Part shown: positions 60,171 through 64,000 of the stretch, one piece after another | Layout: the number at the start of each line of letters is the position of its first letter | Numbering within the stretch: the stretch's first letter is position 1 | Position numbers and translations under genes: made by a program | Source: Natronomonas gomsonensis | GTDB lineage: Archaea; Halobacteriota; Halobacteria; Halobacteriales; Haloarculaceae | DNA: 64,000 bases | NCBI RefSeq assembly: GCF_013391635.1 | Contig: NZ_JACAWU010000002.1 | Span: 434,001-498,000 of the forward strand | Direction of reading: 5' to 3' | Notes under the pieces: generated by a model | The model's input: only the letters and a program-made list of their open reading frames with translations | Told to the model about the DNA's origin: nothing | Databases searched by the model: none

Positions 60171-60446
60171 TCACTCCGCCCGGATGACGAAGTGGTCTTC
60201 GGCCTGCCGTTCCAGCGTCGACTCCTCGCGCAGTTTGGCGATGTAGCCGGTCGGCTGATTCAGGAGTTCGTGGTCGGCGTCGACGCGGACGAGGTTGCCG
60301 ATGAGTTGCGCAGACGGGGGCTTCTGGGCTGCACCGCAGTCGTAAATCGTAATGAACTCGTTGCCGTCGGGCGTCTCGTGGACGATGACGTGGGCGTGTC
60401 GAGGGAGGTGCCACGTCTCGTCGCCGGCGACGGCGAGGTGGTTCAT
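60171..60446 (-). CDS. Haloarchaeal protein of unknown function
   Basis: A 91-residue soluble protein: MNHLAVAGDETWHLPRHAHV, FITIYDCGAAQKPPSAQLIGNLVRV, then YIAKLREESTLERQAEDHF. Cys38 is alone. It lies between the acyltransferase and Pol IV on the same strand. I do not recognise a named family. Confidence 0.65.
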   Translation of the reverse strand: MNHLAVAGDETWHLPRHAHVIVHETPDGNEFITIYDCGAAQKPPSAQLIGNLVRVDADHELLNQPTGYIAKLREESTLERQAEDHFVIRAE

Positions 60447-60485
60447 ACCGGCGCTTCGCCCCCGACAGCCAAAAGCCTGCCCACC

Positions 60486-61700
60486 CTACTGGAACTCCGA
60501 GAGGTCGGCCTGTCCATCTCGGGAACGTTCACGATGGCGTTTTCGGATGTCGTGGTCCGTCTCGACATCGTCGTCGGAGTCCTCCCACGCATCCAGACTC
60601 GCCTGTTCGCGGTCGTCGAAGGAGAGATTCGAGACGCGGACGCCGAGTTTCCGAACCCGGTCGTCGTCGAACTCCGAGAGCAAATCGAGCGCGACGGCTT
60701 CCACGAGGTCCGGGTCGTCGACCGGTCCCGACAGCGACCGCGCGCGGGTGTTCACGTCGAACGGCGGTTCGACGACCTTGATGCCGATGGTACGATACAG
60801 CGCGCCCTTCGCGGTCGCGCGGTCGGCGACCTCCTCGGCGAGTCCCCGGACTTTCTCGCGTTTCGTCTCCGAGTCGTCGGTCGTCTCGACGAACGCCGAT
60901 TCGCTGGAGAGGCTCTTCGGCCGCCCCTTCGGTTCGACCGCGCGGTCGTCCTCGCCGCGCGCTTGGGCGTGGAGGTCTCGGCCCCGTTCGCCGAAGGCGT
61001 CGAGTAGCGTCGTCTCCTCGGCGGCGGCGACGTCGCCGGCCGTCTCGAACCCCATCTCGCGTAACTCCCGAGCGGTGACTGGACCGACGCCGTGGAGGTC
61101 CTCGACGGCCATCGGCGCGAGGAAGTCCCGAACTTCCTCGGGTTCGACCACGACGAGTCCGTCCGGTTTGTCGGCGTCGGAGGCGAGTTTCGCCGTCGTC
61201 ATGTTCGGGGCGATACCGACCGAGGCGACGACGCCGGCCTCGTCTTCGATGTCGGCTTTCAACTCGCGACCGAACGCACGGGCGTCGTCCCACGCGAGGT
61301 CGCCCAAATCGAGGTACGCCTCGTCGATGGAGACGTTCCGGACCGTCTCTGCGGTGTCGTCGAGGACCGCTTTCACGTCGGCGCTCACTGATTCGTAGAA
61401 CGCCATGTCGACGGGCCGGTAGACGCCGGTGTCCTCGTCGTCCTCGGCGGTTGCCCGGCGGGAGAGCAACTCCAAGGCCTCCGAGATGGCCATCGCCGAC
61501 TCCACGCCGTACTCCCGTGCTTCGTAACTGGCGGTGGCGACCGCACCGTGTTCTTCGCCCGATTCGTAGCCCATTCCGACGACGACCGGTTCGCCTTCCA
61601 GCCTCGGCTCCTTGAGTCGCTCACAAGCGGCGTAAAAGCAGTCCATGTCGACGTGACACACCACCTGTTCGGGCGTCGTCACGCCCGGGAGCCGAGCCAT
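60486..61700 (-). CDS. DNA polymerase IV (Y-family)
   Basis: A 404-residue Y-family translesion polymerase (Dpo4/DinB). CHVDMDCFYAACERLKEP is the catalytic palm start, and RNVSIDEAYLDLGD holds the other acidic residues; VASVGIAPNMTTAKLASDADKPDG is the family motif. Fingers, thumb and little-finger regions follow. The C-terminus ends GQADLSEFQ, a PCNA-interaction (PIP) motif QxxLxxF. The ATG at 61700 was chosen over an upstream extension. It probably bypasses UV lesions; the DASH cryptochrome lies 44 kb away. Confidence 0.92.
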   Translation of the reverse strand: MARLPGVTTPEQVVCHVDMDCFYAACERLKEPRLEGEPVVVGMGYESGEEHGAVATASYEAREYGVESAMAISEALELLSRRATAEDDEDTGVYRPVDMAFYESVSADVKAVLDDTAETVRNVSIDEAYLDLGDLAWDDARAFGRELKADIEDEAGVVASVGIAPNMTTAKLASDADKPDGLVVVEPEEVRDFLAPMAVEDLHGVGPVTARELREMGFETAGDVAAAEETTLLDAFGERGRDLHAQARGEDDRAVEPKGRPKSLSSESAFVETTDDSETKREKVRGLAEEVADRATAKGALYRTIGIKVVEPPFDVNTRARSLSGPVDDPDLVEAVALDLLSEFDDDRVRKLGVRVSNLSFDDREQASLDAWEDSDDDVETDHDIRKRHRERSRDGQADLSEFQ

Positions 61701-61763
61701 ATCGGTGGTTCCCGCCACGCCGTCTATAACATTGTGAGAGCGCGGTGAAACTGAACTGGCCAC

Positions 61764-62849
61764 CTACTCCAGCGGACAGCGCACGACCCGGTAGCCGAAC
61801 AGTGACCCGAGATACAGCGCGCCGTCGTGGGGCGTCGCGGAAGTGACGCCGAAGACGCCGCCGGTGGGGTCGTGCAGCGACTCGACGATGTTCCCCTCCG
61901 AATCCAGCCGCAACACCAGTCCGTAGGCGTCGCCGCTGACCTGCTCTAAGACGGCTTCGGGGAGTTTCCCGAGTTGGCGCTTCAGCCACGGCACTCGGTG
62001 GAGGCCGTCCAGCGTCGAGTCCCGGAGGCTCGGAATCGCCACCCAGTGGTCGCCGTCGCCGGCGACCTCGATGTTGTCGGGGTAGCCGGGGAGGTTCTCG
62101 GCGAACACTTCGGATTCGCCCGCTCGGTCGCCGTCGACGTAGTACCGCGTGATACGATACCGCGAAGTCTCCGTTATCAAAAGCGACTCGCCGTCTTCGT
62201 GGGGACAGACGCCGTTGGCGAAGCCGAGGTCCTCCAGTTCGACGGTCGTCTCTCCGGAGTCGGGATGGTACGCCAGCAGCCGACCGGTGTCCTGCAGTTC
62301 GAACAGTTCGTCCTGGAACAGTTCGTGGACCGTCGCGTCGGTGAAGTAGACGGTGCCGTCGTCGGCGACGTGGAGGTCGTCGGCGAAGACGATGTCTCGG
62401 CCGCCAGCGCTACTCGATAGTGTCGTCACCTCGCCAGCGGGGTCGATAGACAGCAGGCCGGCGCCGGTGGCGGCGACGAGGAGGTCCTCGCCGTCGAACT
62501 CCATGCCGAGGGCACGGCCGCCCGTGTCGGCGAACGGTTCCAACTCGGCGTTCGTCGTCCCATCGTCGACCGGTTCCGTCGTCCGGACGACCGCGCCGTC
62601 CTCGGTGCCGGTGTACAGTCTCCCGTCGTCGTCGAAAGCCACGTCCTCGGGGCCTTCACACTCCACGACGGTCTCCCGACCGGTCAGGCTCCGATTGGAG
62701 TTCAGCGGTCCGGTCATCGCCGGGGGGTCCGGGGGGTTCCAGCCCGCGGGGTCCAGTCGTGACTCGACGCGTGAACCGGCGATGCCGACAGCACCGACCA
62801 GTATTCCTGCCGTCGCGAGCGGATGCCGTCGGACGAATCCGAGTGCCAT
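61764..62849 (-). CDS. SMP-30/strictosidine-synthase-like beta-propeller
   Basis: A 361-residue protein with an N-terminal hydrophobic segment (about residues 8-28, MALGFVRRHPLATAGILVGAVG) that may be a membrane anchor. The propeller repeats include GPEDVAFDDDGRLYTGTEDG, FTDATVHELFQDELFELQD, NGVCPHEDGESLLITETSRYRI and VAIPSLRDSTLDGLH. The last two resemble APMAP/strictosidine synthase-like proteins. Substrate unknown; it may be extracytoplasmic. Confidence 0.85.
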   Translation of the reverse strand: MALGFVRRHPLATAGILVGAVGIAGSRVESRLDPAGWNPPDPPAMTGPLNSNRSLTGRETVVECEGPEDVAFDDDGRLYTGTEDGAVVRTTEPVDDGTTNAELEPFADTGGRALGMEFDGEDLLVAATGAGLLSIDPAGEVTTLSSSAGGRDIVFADDLHVADDGTVYFTDATVHELFQDELFELQDTGRLLAYHPDSGETTVELEDLGFANGVCPHEDGESLLITETSRYRITRYYVDGDRAGESEVFAENLPGYPDNIEVAGDGDHWVAIPSLRDSTLDGLHRVPWLKRQLGKLPEAVLEQVSGDAYGLVLRLDSEGNIVESLHDPTGGVFGVTSATPHDGALYLGSLFGYRVVRCPLE

Positions 62850-62966
62850 GGTGTCGCCTCACGCGGCGTCGTGTCAAAAGTTTGGATTCCGACGGAACGG
62901 GAGACTTCGTATTGAGAGTTGTTATCAGTACACAATTGGTAAGCGATAGCCGGCCGTAGTAGCGCC

Positions 62967-63827
62967 ATGCGTCTGGGATTCGTCTACACCCGAATTCGAG
63001 AGGACGAGAAGTTACTGTTGAACGCACTCCGGAATCGCGGCCACGACGTGGTGAAAGTCGACGCCTCGCGGATGGGCTTCGGACTGGAGGGACCGCATCC
63101 GCCCGACACCTTCGAGGGCGTCGAGTTGGCGTACAACCGATGTCTCGAGTCGAGTCGCGCCCGGTACGTCAGCCGGTTTCTCACCCACTACGACGTGCCG
63201 GTGGTCAACGGTCCCGAACCGACGTGGGTGTGTGCCGACAAGGTCCGAGGGAGTCTCGCCCTCCGGAAGGCCGGCGTGCCGACGCCCCGAACCGAAGTCG
63301 CGTTCAGCGTCGAGGCCGCCTTGGAGACCTGCGACCGCTTCGGGTATCCCTGTGTCCTCAAGCCGGTCACGGGGTCGTGGGGCCGGCTCATCGCTCGCCT
63401 CGACACCCGCGCCGCCGCCGAAGCCGTCCTCGAACACAAAGACGTCCTCGGCGGCTACGAGCACAAAGTGTTCTACATCCAGGAGTTCGTCGAGAAACCG
63501 GACCGCGACATCCGCGTTCTCGCCGCCGAGGGCGAACCGATTGCGGCGATGACCCGCTCGTCGGGCCACTGGATTACGAACGCGGCCCGTGGCGGGAGCG
63601 TCGAAGCCTTCGAGGTGACCGGGGAGGTGCGGCATCTCGTCGAGGAAGCCTCGAAAGCCGTCGGTGGCGGCTTGCTTGGCGTCGACCTCATGGAAACCGA
63701 GACCGGATACACCGTCCACGAGGTCAACGCAACCTGTGAGTTCAAGGCGCTGAACGCCGCCACGCCCGACGTCGACGTGCCCGAGCGCATCGTCGACTGG
63801 CTCGAAGCCCGCGCGGCGACCGCCTGA
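62967..63827 (+). CDS. ATP-grasp ligase, LysX/ArgX-like
   Basis: A 286-residue ATP-grasp protein of the RimK/LysX family. CVLKPVTGSWGRLIARLDT is the ATP-binding lysine/glycine region, and YTVHEVNATCEFKALNAATPDVDVPE carries the LysX/ArgX-type 'EVNxTxEFK' signature. In haloarchaea such enzymes attach glutamate or aminoadipate to a LysW carrier in arginine or lysine synthesis. No lysW/argW carrier or arg gene is adjacent, so it may instead be an orphan ligase with another acceptor. Confidence 0.8.
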   Translation: MRLGFVYTRIREDEKLLLNALRNRGHDVVKVDASRMGFGLEGPHPPDTFEGVELAYNRCLESSRARYVSRFLTHYDVPVVNGPEPTWVCADKVRGSLALRKAGVPTPRTEVAFSVEAALETCDRFGYPCVLKPVTGSWGRLIARLDTRAAAEAVLEHKDVLGGYEHKVFYIQEFVEKPDRDIRVLAAEGEPIAAMTRSSGHWITNAARGGSVEAFEVTGEVRHLVEEASKAVGGGLLGVDLMETETGYTVHEVNATCEFKALNAATPDVDVPERIVDWLEARAATA

Positions 63828-63869
63828 ACCGGCGACAACTCTTTGCTCGCCGTGGCCGAGACCCCTGCT

Positions 63870-64000
63870 ATGGCCGACGAGGACTCGACGACCACCGAGG
63901 TACTCGAGCGACTGGAGTCCCTCGAGGAGTCGGTGTCGGCCGGAGAGGAGCGTCGCCGTGCCCGTCGAATCCGCCGCCTCGCCGAGGGACTGCACCGATT
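63870..64000 (+). CDS. Haloarchaeal protein, 5' part only
   Basis: The ATG at 63870 begins MADEDSTTTEVLERLESLEE, continuing as a Glu/Arg-rich helical sequence to the window edge. It is probably a coiled-coil protein or the N-terminal arm of a membrane protein; only 43 codons are visible. No function can be given. Confidence 0.5.
   Translation, partial: MADEDSTTTEVLERLESLEESVSAGEERRRARRIRRLAEGLHR

Noticed and set aside
1-64000. CRISPR arrays, insertion sequences, integrases or rRNA operons
   Set aside because: No regularly spaced repeats, transposase or integrase motifs or rRNA signatures were seen by reading; short palindromes at 15 kb do not have array spacing.

Overview
The window is chromosomal DNA of a halophilic archaeon (class Halobacteria). 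The evidence is the high G+C, the strongly acidic Asp/Glu-rich proteins, leaderless genes with TATA boxes about 25 nt upstream of the start, archaeal information-processing genes (PriS, GINS, Cdc48, TFB, MBF1, archease), archaetidyl-lipid enzymes and several Halobacteria-only small families. The genus cannot be fixed from the sequence. I found no insertion sequence, integrase, prophage, CRISPR array or rRNA, so this looks like core genome with a few lineage-specific cassettes.

Layout. 1-7.5 kb: 5' part of an acyl-CoA ligase, Hsp20, archaetidylserine decarboxylase, an intron-containing tRNA-Glu downstream of archease/DUF502, then a replication cluster (GNAT, PriS, GINS) and a hydrolase. 7.6-15 kb: a heat-shock-type operon (small Hsp20-like protein plus Cdc48), ribose-1,5-bisphosphate isomerase-like protein, acyl-CoA dehydrogenase and an acyl-CoA carboxylase carboxyltransferase. 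15-20 kb: a palindrome-rich spacer, a Bat-type regulator, DASH cryptochrome, YjbQ, a DUF7344 regulator and a membrane histidine kinase. 19.8-27.5 kb: a four-gene operon of two PrkA-type kinases, a DUF444 protein and a SpoVR protein with 4-nt overlaps. 27.8-34.5 kb: small haloarchaeal proteins, SDR, deacylase-like, AhpD-like and acyl-CoA ligase genes and a small regulator/membrane-protein pair. 34.7-38.4 kb: a six-repeat surface protein and a TFB. 38.4-46.8 kb: lipoprotein, OsmC, metallohydrolase, SBP56 plus ferredoxin, FAH-family, YqeC and SIMPL genes. 46.2-51.4 kb: an operon for a formate dehydrogenase-like complex (degenerate NuoF-like subunit, FdhA, MobA). 51.5-64 kb: HisC/AK6/CDP-alcohol transferase, MBF1, triosephosphate isomerase, a tandem pair of unknown paralogues, a HerA-like ATPase, Pol IV, SMP-30-like and an ArgX/LysX-like ligase.

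The most striking observation is regulatory. The promoters of the Cdc48 operon (about 7.6 kb) and of the TFB gene (about 37.3 kb) share the same architecture: GAAAG, one purine, TTTAA(A/G)TA, nine bases, then CTAAC-N5-GTTAG. That dyad is the one I recall being reported for the heat-shock regulator HSR1 of Archaeoglobus fulgidus, whose operon also carries hsp20 and cdc48. The window therefore suggests an HSR1-like heat-shock regulon in Halobacteria that links a proteostasis operon to an alternative general transcription factor. Other points worth follow-up are the tRNA-Glu intron beside archease, the duplicated PrkA system, the FDH-partner subunit that has lost its flavin/NADH loop, and the SBP56-ferredoxin coupling.
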